The notes under the pieces are model-generated. The model did no database searches. It was not told where the DNA came from and worked only from the letters and a program-made list of their open reading frames with translations. From contig CAJXQR010000007.1 in the NCBI GenBank assembly GCA_913058345.1, positions 1 to 64,000 of the forward strand: a stretch of DNA of 64,000 bases, read 5' to 3'. Of the stretch, positions 57,013-64,000 are shown one piece after another (position 1 is the stretch's first letter; each line of letters starts with the position of its first letter). The stretch is from an uncultured Gammaproteobacteria bacterium (GTDB taxonomy: Bacteria > Pseudomonadota > Gammaproteobacteria > Pseudomonadales > Porticoccaceae). The position numbers and the translations under genes are program-made.

Positions 57013-58911
57013 ATGACAGACAAGCAACAACTCGCCGATGCAATCGCCATCGCGAATATACCTACCTTGCTAATGGTACTGGTACAGCTCACTGGCGACA
57101 AACGCTGGATTGCAGACCCCTATCGCCCTAAACGCGGCAGCGGCACTGGCGACAACGATAGCGGTGGCTTTGACGAAGCGATTCAAAAAGAAATACGTGA
57201 CGCTTCTCTCGCCGCCATCTTGGCGTGGAAAGCCGGCGAGCCCGTCGCTCTTGAAACGCCCAGCAACGAAGAACTGGTCGAAATGCTCACGTCTTCTATG
57301 GGTGAAAAAGTGCCCGCTGAATACGGTGAAATGACCAATGCACAACTCGGTCAAACACCCATGAAGTGGGAAGATAAAATTGACGTACCCGAAGGCTTTA
57401 ACGTTATTGTTATTGGCGCAGGCGTGTCCGGTCTGGCTACCGCCGTTAGCTTGCAAGGTGCAGGTGTGCCGTTCAAAGTGCTGGAACGCCGGTCTAATGT
57501 CGCCGGTGTTTGGCAAGACAACCGCTATCCAGGTGCTGGCGTTGACACACCCAGCCACCTCTACTCTTTCTCCTTTGCCCCCTACGATTGGTCTGCCTAC
57601 TTCGCCTTGCGCGGCGAATTAGCCGAGTACTTCGAAAGTGTGGCCGACGACTTCGATCTGAAAAAGTCGATTGAATTTGAAACTAACGTCATCAGTACCG
57701 AGTATCAGGCCGATACTCAAACATGGAAAGTCAAAGTTGCCCACGCCGATGGCAGCGAAGAAACGCTAGAAGCCAACGTCGTTATTAGCTGTGCGGGTAT
57801 CTTCAACCCACCCGCGTTCCCGAACATCAAGGGGCTCGACAGTTTCGCCGGTGAAAGCTGGCACACCGCAGAGTGGCCTGAAGGCAAATCACTGGATAAT
57901 AAAAAAGTCATCATGATCGGCAATGGCGCGACCGCCATGCAGCTGGGGCCTGAAATCCAAAACCAGGTTGAGTCGCTGACTATTTTTCAGCGCGGTCCCC
58001 ACTGGGTATCGCCTTTTGAGCAATTCCGCGTGGATGTGCCCGAAGAAATTCGCTACCTGTTCAAGGAAGTGCCCCTTTATCGCATGTGGTATCGCATGCG
58101 CCTGGGCTGGATCTACAACGACCGCGTTTACGACTCCCTGCACAAAGATCCAAACTGGGAGCACCCCGAGCGCTCATTAAATGCCACAAACGATAGCCAC
58201 CGCGCCTATTTCACCAGCTACATGAAAAAAGAGCTGGGCGATCGCGCCGATGACCTGATGGACAAAGTACTGCCCAGCTTCCCTCCCTTCGGCAAACGTA
58301 TGCTGATGGATAACGGCTGGTTTCGCATGCTACGTAATCCCAAGGTCGAACTCGTTGATAATGGTATTGATCACATTGAAGGCAACAAGGTCATCACCAA
58401 AGACGGCAACGCGTACGAAGCTGACATCATCCTTATCTCAACGGGCTTTGACGTGCTGAAGTTTTTGTCAACGTACGAGATTATTGGCCGTGACGGTAAA
58501 AACCTGCGTGACGTTTGGGGTGATGATAATGCCTCGGCCCACCTCGGCACCAATGTGCCCGGCTTTCCCAACTTCTTCACCCTCTACGGTCCCAACTTAC
58601 AACCCGGTCACGGCGGTAGCTTTGTCTTCGTCTGCGAAATGCAAGTGCGCTATGTGATGCAAATGATCGAGAAAATGGCCAAGGAAAAATTGGGTGCTGT
58701 CGAATGTAAGCAAGACGTACACGATAGCTATATCGACAAGGTCAACACCATTCACGACGATATGGTTTGGACCCATCCCGGTGTTAGCAGCTACTACCGC
58801 AACTCCAAGGGTCGCGTAGTCGTTAATTCGCCCTATCGCAACGTCGACTTCTTCAAGTTAACGCGCCATGTCGATATGGATGACTTCATTACCGAGCCCC
58901 AAAAAGCCTAA
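57013..58911 (+). CDS. Baeyer-Villiger monooxygenase, HAPMO-like
   Basis: A 632-residue FAD- and NADPH-dependent type I Baeyer-Villiger monooxygenase. First Rossmann motif VIVIGAGVSGLATAVSLQ (about residue 130), the fingerprint FAGESWHTAEWPEG (FxGxxxHxxxW) and second Rossmann motif VIMIGNGATAMQLG. It has about 120 residues before the FAD domain (NIPTLLMVLVQLTGD), like 4-hydroxyacetophenone monooxygenase. Such enzymes insert oxygen next to a ketone to give an ester or lactone; the substrate is unknown. ATG at 57013 has AGGA seven bases upstream and is preferred over GTG at 56938. It stands alone. Confidence 0.93.
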   Translation: MTDKQQLADAIAIANIPTLLMVLVQLTGDKRWIADPYRPKRGSGTGDNDSGGFDEAIQKEIRDASLAAILAWKAGEPVALETPSNEELVEMLTSSMGEKVPAEYGEMTNAQLGQTPMKWEDKIDVPEGFNVIVIGAGVSGLATAVSLQGAGVPFKVLERRSNVAGVWQDNRYPGAGVDTPSHLYSFSFAPYDWSAYFALRGELAEYFESVADDFDLKKSIEFETNVISTEYQADTQTWKVKVAHADGSEETLEANVVISCAGIFNPPAFPNIKGLDSFAGESWHTAEWPEGKSLDNKKVIMIGNGATAMQLGPEIQNQVESLTIFQRGPHWVSPFEQFRVDVPEEIRYLFKEVPLYRMWYRMRLGWIYNDRVYDSLHKDPNWEHPERSLNATNDSHRAYFTSYMKKELGDRADDLMDKVLPSFPPFGKRMLMDNGWFRMLRNPKVELVDNGIDHIEGNKVITKDGNAYEADIILISTGFDVLKFLSTYEIIGRDGKNLRDVWGDDNASAHLGTNVPGFPNFFTLYGPNLQPGHGGSFVFVCEMQVRYVMQMIEKMAKEKLGAVECKQDVHDSYIDKVNTIHDDMVWTHPGVSSYYRNSKGRVVVNSPYRNVDFFKLTRHVDMDDFITEPQKA

Positions 58912-58929
58912 ATCATTCACCTGAACAAG

Positions 58930-58974
58930 CCAGACAGCACCATCATCTATGCTATACATGGTGGTGCTGTCTGG
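58930..58974 (+). terminator. Imperfect hairpin after the monooxygenase gene
   Basis: CCAGACAGCACCAT (58930-58943) pairs with GTGGTGCTGTCTGG (58961-58974), 13 of 14 positions, loop of 17 bases. It starts 19 bases after the stop codon, so a transcription end is likely. No T-run follows on the plus strand, so it is not a textbook intrinsic terminator. Confidence 0.5.
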
Positions 58975-59756
58975 CGCTCTAGAAGTGAAGCCCTGACAAA
59001 AATCATGTGTCTAATGTCCAGCTGTCCAGCGGCTCTCAAAATTGCAACTCCGCTTATCTAGCCCTCAACGGGAAAGTACCCGAGTCAAAGCCACTGTCAG
59101 TAAAATATCCTGCCCGTTCATAGCCCATGAATGGCACTGCATAACAAAAACACAGGGCGCGCCGATTTCACAAGGGTCTTCCCTTCGCCCAGCCAGATTT
59201 ACCGCAATGATTGTTCATCAGCCTCTGCGTCTAGACCATTACTGATAGACCACTACTGAGCTATTCGAGAAGCCATATAACCCTGCTCTGCCTGTAGTAA
59301 TAATGACACGGCAAATACATTATTTATAACCTTGTATGATCGATAACCCACTGTTTTAACTAATATATTAAAGCGATAAAGTGAGGCCCAAACCTGCAGC
59401 AACATCCGCCGACTAGGCACCATTTGGCAAACCCAGACCCTGACTGCCACCACAAGCAATCTCTGGCTTACCACTAATACTAAAAACCACATTGTAAGCT
59501 CACTAAATGTCATCGATTCAAAGTACAGTTAACGTAGACAGACACAGAACACCCGCCCCGTGACTCAACCACTGAATTTTATTAACGAAGAGAACGAAGA
59601 CGTATTAAACGAGGATTAAAAGAAAAGGTTTATGGATTAATGTAGGGTTGTTTGACTCCTGTAGCCATGACTGGAATATACAAGGATGCGGGAGATCAAC
59701 TCGGTCTAGGTATCTGGTAGACTTAAATGTTATACAGTGACGGGCTTAACATAAAA

Positions 59757-59787
59757 ACACCCCCTTACTGGAGAGGTAAGGGGGTGT
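59757..59787. repeat. Perfect 12-bp hairpin
   Basis: ACACCCCCTTAC (59757-59768) and GTAAGGGGGTGT (59776-59787) are exact reverse complements with a seven-base loop. An A-run (59753-59757) precedes it, which reads as a T-run on the minus strand, so it could terminate minus-strand transcription. It is far from any gene and may be part of a dispersed repeat. Confidence 0.7.
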
Positions 59788-59807
59788 CAAAGTAGTACTA
59801 GCAAAGT

Positions 59808-59992
59808 GCATCCAGCCTTGGAGCAATCAAGACCTTACATCCTTATAAGCCCTTGATTTCATTCCCTGTAACAAACGGCCATCCTGACCTCTTCCCTGTC
59901 GGGGCATCTTGCCCTTCCGTTGTTGCTCATCCTGAGCAGGTCATCCTGACTCTTTCCCTTATACAACATCCTTGTTCAGTCCATCCTTGTGG
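59808..59992. repeat. Cluster of short CATCC-type repeats
   Basis: CATCC followed by TGA, TTG, TTA or AGC recurs at about 59809, 59836, 59879, 59928, 59942, 59967 and 59981, with CATCTTG at 59905 and CTTCCCTGT/CTTTCCCTT copies between. The spacing is irregular. It looks like a dispersed intergenic repeat rather than a coding sequence. Confidence 0.45.
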
Positions 59993-60151
59993 AAAGTATA
60001 ATGCACTGCCAGAGAGATACTGGCCATTCTGTAATGTCTGCAATACATGTAGGATATATCTTACCTTTATTATCCCTATTCCTGATGATGGTGGAACGAC
60101 TATTATTGACCTCTGCCGCTTCACTCAGTTAGGGTTAACCTCGTTCTATTA

Positions 60152-60412
60152 ATGACGATCACTCGTATGGCAACAAGAAAACGCGCGCTCAACTTTGAAC
60201 AAAGTCTCAAGCAGCTCGAAACCCTGGTTGAGTCCCTGGAAACCGGTAATCTCAACCTTGACGAATCACTTAAATCCTTTGAAAAAGGCATCAAAATAAC
60301 TCGCGACTGTCAGTCCGCCCTCACTGAGGCAGAACAACGAGTACGTATTTTAACCAGCGGCACCAACGACGATGTTACTACTACCGATTTTCTCAGTGGT
60401 GACGCCGAGTGA
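60152..60412 (+). CDS. xseB: Exodeoxyribonuclease VII small subunit
   Basis: An 86-residue helical subunit that pairs with XseA in exonuclease VII, which degrades single-stranded DNA in both directions. [34 protein letters not shown] covers the family motif. The ATG at 60152 or the one at 60167 may be the start; neither has a good ribosome binding site. Overlaps ispA by four bases. xseB-ispA-dxs is a standard order in gammaproteobacteria. Confidence 0.94.
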   Translation: MTITRMATRKRALNFEQSLKQLETLVESLETGNLNLDESLKSFEKGIKITRDCQSALTEAEQRVRILTSGTNDDVTTTDFLSGDAE

Positions 60413-61284
60413 AGCAAAGCTTCGACAGCTTTCTCAAAACAAGTCGTGAACGGATAGAGCAGCAACTCGAATACTGCCTGCCGGCTAGCAGCAACCTTCC
60501 TCTAAACGCCGCTTTACGCTACATGACCCTCGACCAGGGCAAACGTATTCGTCCCTGCCTGGTGTATGCAGCTGCCCACACTCTTGGCCCAATCAACTGC
60601 GATACCGATTACGTTGCCGCCGCAGTAGAGCTCATTCACTGTTACTCACTGATCCACGACGACCTACCCGCAATGGATGACGACGACCTCCGTCGCGGCC
60701 GCCCCACCTGCCATATTGCCTATGATGAAGCCACGGCCATACTCGCCGGTGATGCCTTACAGGCTCTAGCTTTCGAACAGCTGACCCTTGTCAACACAGC
60801 AGCGGCCCTTACACTGGTTCGCGAGCTCGCCCAGGCGGCCGGTCCAGAGGGTATGGTCAAAGGACAGGCAATGGATGTGTGCGCCACCAACACGCACGTT
60901 GATCTCGACTATCTGGAAACTATGCATCTCCATAAAACCGGTGATTTAATTGTCGCCAGTGTTTCCATGGGCGCACAAAGTAATGCTTGTGTCGACACAA
61001 AGACACTGGAAAAACTGCGTGACTACGGCCGAGCTATTGGCCTCGCTTTTCAAGTGAAAGATGATCTTCTCGATAGCGAAGGAAGCACCGCAGTACTTGG
61101 CAAGCAAGCCGGGGCTGATCAACAGCACAACAAGTCAACTTACACCTCCTTACTCGGCAATCCTGGCGCAAAAAAAAAGCTTGCTCAATTACATGGACAA
61201 GCTATCAAAGCCCTTGAGCAATTTGACGAACGCGCCGACTACTTGCGTGCTATCGCAGACTTCATTGTCAAACGAAATCATTGA
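60409..61284 (+). CDS. ispA: Farnesyl diphosphate synthase
   Basis: A 291-residue short-chain isoprenyl diphosphate synthase making farnesyl diphosphate from IPP and DMAPP. First aspartate-rich motif [14 protein letters not shown] (about residues 82-95) and second DDLLD (about residue 222) are intact; [16 protein letters not shown] is typical. GTG start overlaps the xseB stop (GTGA), so translation is coupled. It supplies farnesyl units for undecaprenyl phosphate and quinones. Confidence 0.96.
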   Translation: MKQSFDSFLKTSRERIEQQLEYCLPASSNLPLNAALRYMTLDQGKRIRPCLVYAAAHTLGPINCDTDYVAAAVELIHCYSLIHDDLPAMDDDDLRRGRPTCHIAYDEATAILAGDALQALAFEQLTLVNTAAALTLVRELAQAAGPEGMVKGQAMDVCATNTHVDLDYLETMHLHKTGDLIVASVSMGAQSNACVDTKTLEKLRDYGRAIGLAFQVKDDLLDSEGSTAVLGKQAGADQQHNKSTYTSLLGNPGAKKKLAQLHGQAIKALEQFDERADYLRAIADFIVKRNH

Positions 61285-61349
61285 ACCGCCCTTTTAGCAA
61301 CGATTTCGTGTAAGATTGCCGCCTCAAAATTACACCCCAGTCACCAGAT

Positions 61350-63272
61350 ATGACCGTCATCTATTCTGACATTCCGCTGACTCGACCCGAAACACCTCTG
61401 TTGGATCGTCTTGATTCACCCGCCCAGTTACGTGCCCTCCCAGCAATGGAACTGGAACAGGTAGCCGATGAATTACGTGCCTACTTACTGTATTCCGTTG
61501 GTCAATCTGGCGGACACTTTGGCGCGGGCCTTGGGGTCGTCGAACTCACTGTCGCACTGCACTACGTTTTTAACACCCCCGATGACCGGCTCGTATGGGA
61601 TGTTGGCCACCAAACCTATCCCCACAAAATCCTCACTGGCAGGCGTGAAGAGCTGCTCACCATTCGCCACCAAGGTGGCCTAGCCGGCTTCCCCAACCGC
61701 AACGAGAGCGAATATGACCCCTTCGGTGTCGGCCACTCCAGCACCTCTCTAAGTGCCGCTTTGGGGATGGCCATCGCTTCAGCCATGGACCAACCTACCG
61801 ATGAGCAGCCTGGGCGTCGCTGTGTCGCAGTGATTGGTGATGGCGCTATGACGGCGGGTATGGCCTTTGAAGCCCTTAATCACATTGCCCATGTCGACCT
61901 CGACATGCTGGTGGTACTCAACGACAATAATATGTCGATCTCAAAGAATGTCGGCGGCCTGGCCACTTACTTTTCCAAACTGTGGTCGAGCAAACTGTAC
62001 AATCTATTTCGTGAAAGCACCAAAAGCTTATTAAAAGCCTTCCCATCGACCTCGGGGATCATTCGTAAAACCGAAGAACTGATGAAAGCCCTGGTTGCAC
62101 CCGGCATCGTCTTTGAAGAACTCGGTTTTACCTACATAGGTCCTATCGACGGCCACAATATCCCTTTACTGGTGCACACCCTGGAGAATCTCAAGCAAAT
62201 CACCGGACCTGTGTTACTGCATGTCGCCACTCAAAAAGGTAAAGGTTTTTCGCCTGCCGAGAAAGACCCTATTGGCTATCATGCGCTGAACAAAATCCCT
62301 ACCCCAAGGGATAAAGCACCATCACCACAATCAAGCAACACGCCAAAGCGACCCAAATACCAACAAGTGTTCGGTGACTGGCTCTGTGATATGGCGAGAG
62401 ACCACCACGAACTCATCGCTATTACCCCGGCAATGAGTGAAGGTTCGGGCATGGTCGAATTTGCCGAGCGCTATCCCCAACAATTTCACGATGTTGCCAT
62501 CGCCGAACAACACGCAGTGACTCTTGCTGCGGGTATTGCCTGCGAGGGGAAAAAACCGGTGGTCGCTATTTATTCAACCTTTTTACAGCGCGCCTACGAC
62601 CAGTTAATCCACGATGTCGCTCTACAAAATCTTGACGTTCTGTTTGCCATAGATCGCGCCGGGCTAGTCGGTGAAGATGGTGCCACTCATGCGGGCAGCT
62701 TTGATATCACCTTTATGCGCTGCATTCCCAACATGGTGATTATGGCCCCGGCCGATGAGAACGAAACCAGACAAATGCTCTACACCGGTTATGCCTATTC
62801 GGGTCCAGCAGCCGTACGCTATCCTCGGGGCACGGGACCGGGCGCTAACATAGAGCAAGCAATGACGGCGCTACCTATCGGGAAGGGCAGAATGATCCGC
62901 CAGGGCCAACAGGTAGCGATTCTCAATTTTGGCGCCCTGTTGCCAACCGCTCTCAATGTTGGCGAAGAGCTCGGTGCCAGTGTCGCTGACATGCGCTTTA
63001 TCAAACCCCTTGATACCGCGCTGCTCGATCAGCTAGCTGCCGATCACACGCTTATCGTCACCCTCGAAGAAAATGCCATTGCTGGCGGCGCAGGTGCCAG
63101 TGTCAGTGAATACTTCGCCCAGCAGGGAATCGTCGTAGCCGTCCTGCATCTTGGCTTGCCCGATATATTTATTGAGCACGCTACACACGACGCGCAAATT
63201 GCTACTGCGGGTCTTAATGTTGCCTGCATCAGCGAACGCATTAAAGCCCGATTGCAAACAACACAGAATTAA
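61350..63272 (+). CDS. dxs: 1-deoxy-D-xylulose-5-phosphate synthase
   Basis: A 640-residue thiamine diphosphate enzyme that starts the MEP pathway from pyruvate and glyceraldehyde 3-phosphate. Visible: [40 protein letters not shown], the ThDP motif [16 protein letters not shown] with DNNMSIS, and the transketolase-like second domain ([19 protein letters not shown]). Standard length. 65 bases after ispA in the same operon. Confidence 0.97.
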   Translation: MTVIYSDIPLTRPETPLLDRLDSPAQLRALPAMELEQVADELRAYLLYSVGQSGGHFGAGLGVVELTVALHYVFNTPDDRLVWDVGHQTYPHKILTGRREELLTIRHQGGLAGFPNRNESEYDPFGVGHSSTSLSAALGMAIASAMDQPTDEQPGRRCVAVIGDGAMTAGMAFEALNHIAHVDLDMLVVLNDNNMSISKNVGGLATYFSKLWSSKLYNLFRESTKSLLKAFPSTSGIIRKTEELMKALVAPGIVFEELGFTYIGPIDGHNIPLLVHTLENLKQITGPVLLHVATQKGKGFSPAEKDPIGYHALNKIPTPRDKAPSPQSSNTPKRPKYQQVFGDWLCDMARDHHELIAITPAMSEGSGMVEFAERYPQQFHDVAIAEQHAVTLAAGIACEGKKPVVAIYSTFLQRAYDQLIHDVALQNLDVLFAIDRAGLVGEDGATHAGSFDITFMRCIPNMVIMAPADENETRQMLYTGYAYSGPAAVRYPRGTGPGANIEQAMTALPIGKGRMIRQGQQVAILNFGALLPTALNVGEELGASVADMRFIKPLDTALLDQLAADHTLIVTLEENAIAGGAGASVSEYFAQQGIVVAVLHLGLPDIFIEHATHDAQIATAGLNVACISERIKARLQTTQN

Positions 63273-63289
63273 GCGTTTAAAGAAGCAGT

Positions 63290-63898
63290 ATGCGAGCCAA
63301 AGGGAAAATTGCCTCCTGGAATCATGACAAAGGGTTTGGATTTATCACCCCCAATCAAGGTGGAAAAAGAGTTTTCGCCCACATCACTGCACTCAGCAGT
63401 CGAGACAACAAACCCCAGGTCGACCAGCCTGTAAGCTATACCTTATCGAAAGATAAACAAGGCAGGCCGTGTGCAGTGAAGGTCAGTCGAGCCGGCGATA
63501 CTCCAGCACAAAGAAAAAATGCGAAGAAAGGCTCAAACGCCAATATTGCTGCCGCTTTATTTCTTATCATCGTTTGTATCTCAGCTTTAACGGCAAAAGT
63601 TCCTTTTTTAGTTTTACCTCTTTACCTTTTAGTCAGCACCCTCACTTTTATTGTCTATGCGAAAGACAAGTTAGCCGCAAAAAGAGGCGCATGGCGAACT
63701 CCAGAAAGTACTTTTCACTTATTAGCACTAGCCTGTGGTTGGCCTGGCGCACTGGTCGCACAGGACAGTTTACGCCATAAATCGAGTAAGCAAGAATTTC
63801 GCCTGATTTTTTGGTTAACTGCAATAATAAATATCGGTATATTTATTTGGCTCCATACGCCTGCCGGAGCTTCTACTTTAGGCCGATGGTTAAACTGA
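63290..63898 (+). CDS. Cold-shock domain plus DUF1294 membrane protein
   Basis: A 202-residue protein with an N-terminal cold-shock (OB) domain holding the RNP-1-like KGFGFITP (residues about 14-21) and a RVFAHITAL segment, and a C-terminal DUF1294 region with two to three membrane segments and the family motif AWRTPESTFHLLALACGWPGALVAQ. Such fusions are common; the function is not known. It starts 17 bases after dxs and is probably co-transcribed, convergent with the next gene. Confidence 0.91.
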   Translation: MRAKGKIASWNHDKGFGFITPNQGGKRVFAHITALSSRDNKPQVDQPVSYTLSKDKQGRPCAVKVSRAGDTPAQRKNAKKGSNANIAAALFLIIVCISALTAKVPFLVLPLYLLVSTLTFIVYAKDKLAAKRGAWRTPESTFHLLALACGWPGALVAQDSLRHKSSKQEFRLIFWLTAIINIGIFIWLHTPAGASTLGRWLN

Positions 63899-63943
63899 CG
63901 AAAAATACCGGCAAAAAAACTAAAACGCTTCGCGTGACCACCT

Positions 63944-64000
63944 TCAAGCCCGTTCAATAATTTGCTTGAAAGGCGGAAGAGAATCTAACAACTGGCGACC
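63944..64000 (-). CDS. C-terminal end of a minus-strand gene cut by the right edge
   Basis: The minus strand from 64000 to a TGA at 63946-63944 is open and encodes GRQLLDSLPPFKQIIERA, which looks like a normal protein C-terminus. It is convergent with the cold-shock/DUF1294 gene. Too short to name. Confidence 0.35.
   Translation of the reverse strand, partial: GRQLLDSLPPFKQIIERA

Larger units (their letters stand above)
58912..60151. other. 1.2 kb intergenic region with hairpin and repeats
   Basis: No open frame here shows a family signature; those at 59253-59513 (minus) and 59853-60152 (plus) look like translations of repeats or chance. Structure consists of an imperfect hairpin just after the monooxygenase gene, a perfect hairpin at 59757-59787, and repeated CATCC-type motifs over about 59808-59992. 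Confidence 0.6.

Noticed and set aside
59853-60152. 99-residue open frame before xseB
   Set aside because: The translation follows CATCC-type repeats (HP-x-motifs) and has no ribosome binding site; more likely a repeat than a gene.

Overview
The window reads as a chromosomal segment of a marine-type gammaproteobacterium. The housekeeping block (tilS, pyrG, kdsA, eno, ftsB, ispD, ispF, truD, pcm, nlpD) has gammaproteobacterial order, and the exosortase A polysaccharide locus, HAPMO-like Baeyer-Villiger monooxygenase and acyl-CoA dehydrogenase suit an aerobic heterotroph of the Cellvibrionales/Spongiibacteraceae kind. That placement is an inference from gene content. No rRNA, tRNA, CRISPR array, intact insertion sequence or recognisable transcription-factor gene was seen.

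Layout. 1-1442: start of a secreted protein leaving the left edge, then about 1.3 kb without a convincing gene. 1443-3190: YihY-type membrane protein convergent with a beta-carbonic anhydrase. 3596-15319: a nitrogen-assimilation block, nirB-nirD-phzF-like then nasA, a fused DmsB/DmsC-like electron-transfer subunit, ravA and viaA. Each half is preceded by a near-identical sigma-54 promoter (3596-3611 and 7625-7640). 15363-26932: an iron locus. FbpABC-type ferric transporter genes (minus strand) diverge from porin, imelysin, di-haem DUF1111 protein, second imelysin, sterol-desaturase-family protein and di-haem peroxidase (plus strand). Between them lies a perfect 15-bp inverted repeat made of two Fur-box-like arms. 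27014-44194: an exosortase A exopolysaccharide locus on the minus strand, ending in a patatin-like lipase. 44399-56811: minus-strand acyl-CoA dehydrogenase and housekeeping genes. 57013-58911: Baeyer-Villiger monooxygenase. 58912-60151: about 1.2 kb intergenic with a perfect hairpin and short repeats. 60152-63898: xseB-ispA-dxs and a cold-shock/DUF1294 protein, with the 3' end of a minus-strand gene at the right edge.

How it works together. The nitrogen block would reduce nitrate to nitrite (NasA) and nitrite to ammonium (NirBD). The unusual feature is that NasA's likely partner is a four-cluster ferredoxin fused to a DmsC-type membrane anchor, which suggests quinol rather than NADH or ferredoxin as electron donor. 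It is followed, translationally coupled, by a RavA-ViaA chaperone pair. The iron locus couples a ferric ABC importer to a Fur-controlled set of outer-membrane, periplasmic and c-type haem proteins. The exosortase locus holds polymer synthesis, modification and export genes but no sorted substrate protein. Isoprenoid genes (ispD, ispF, ispA, dxs) occur in two separate places.
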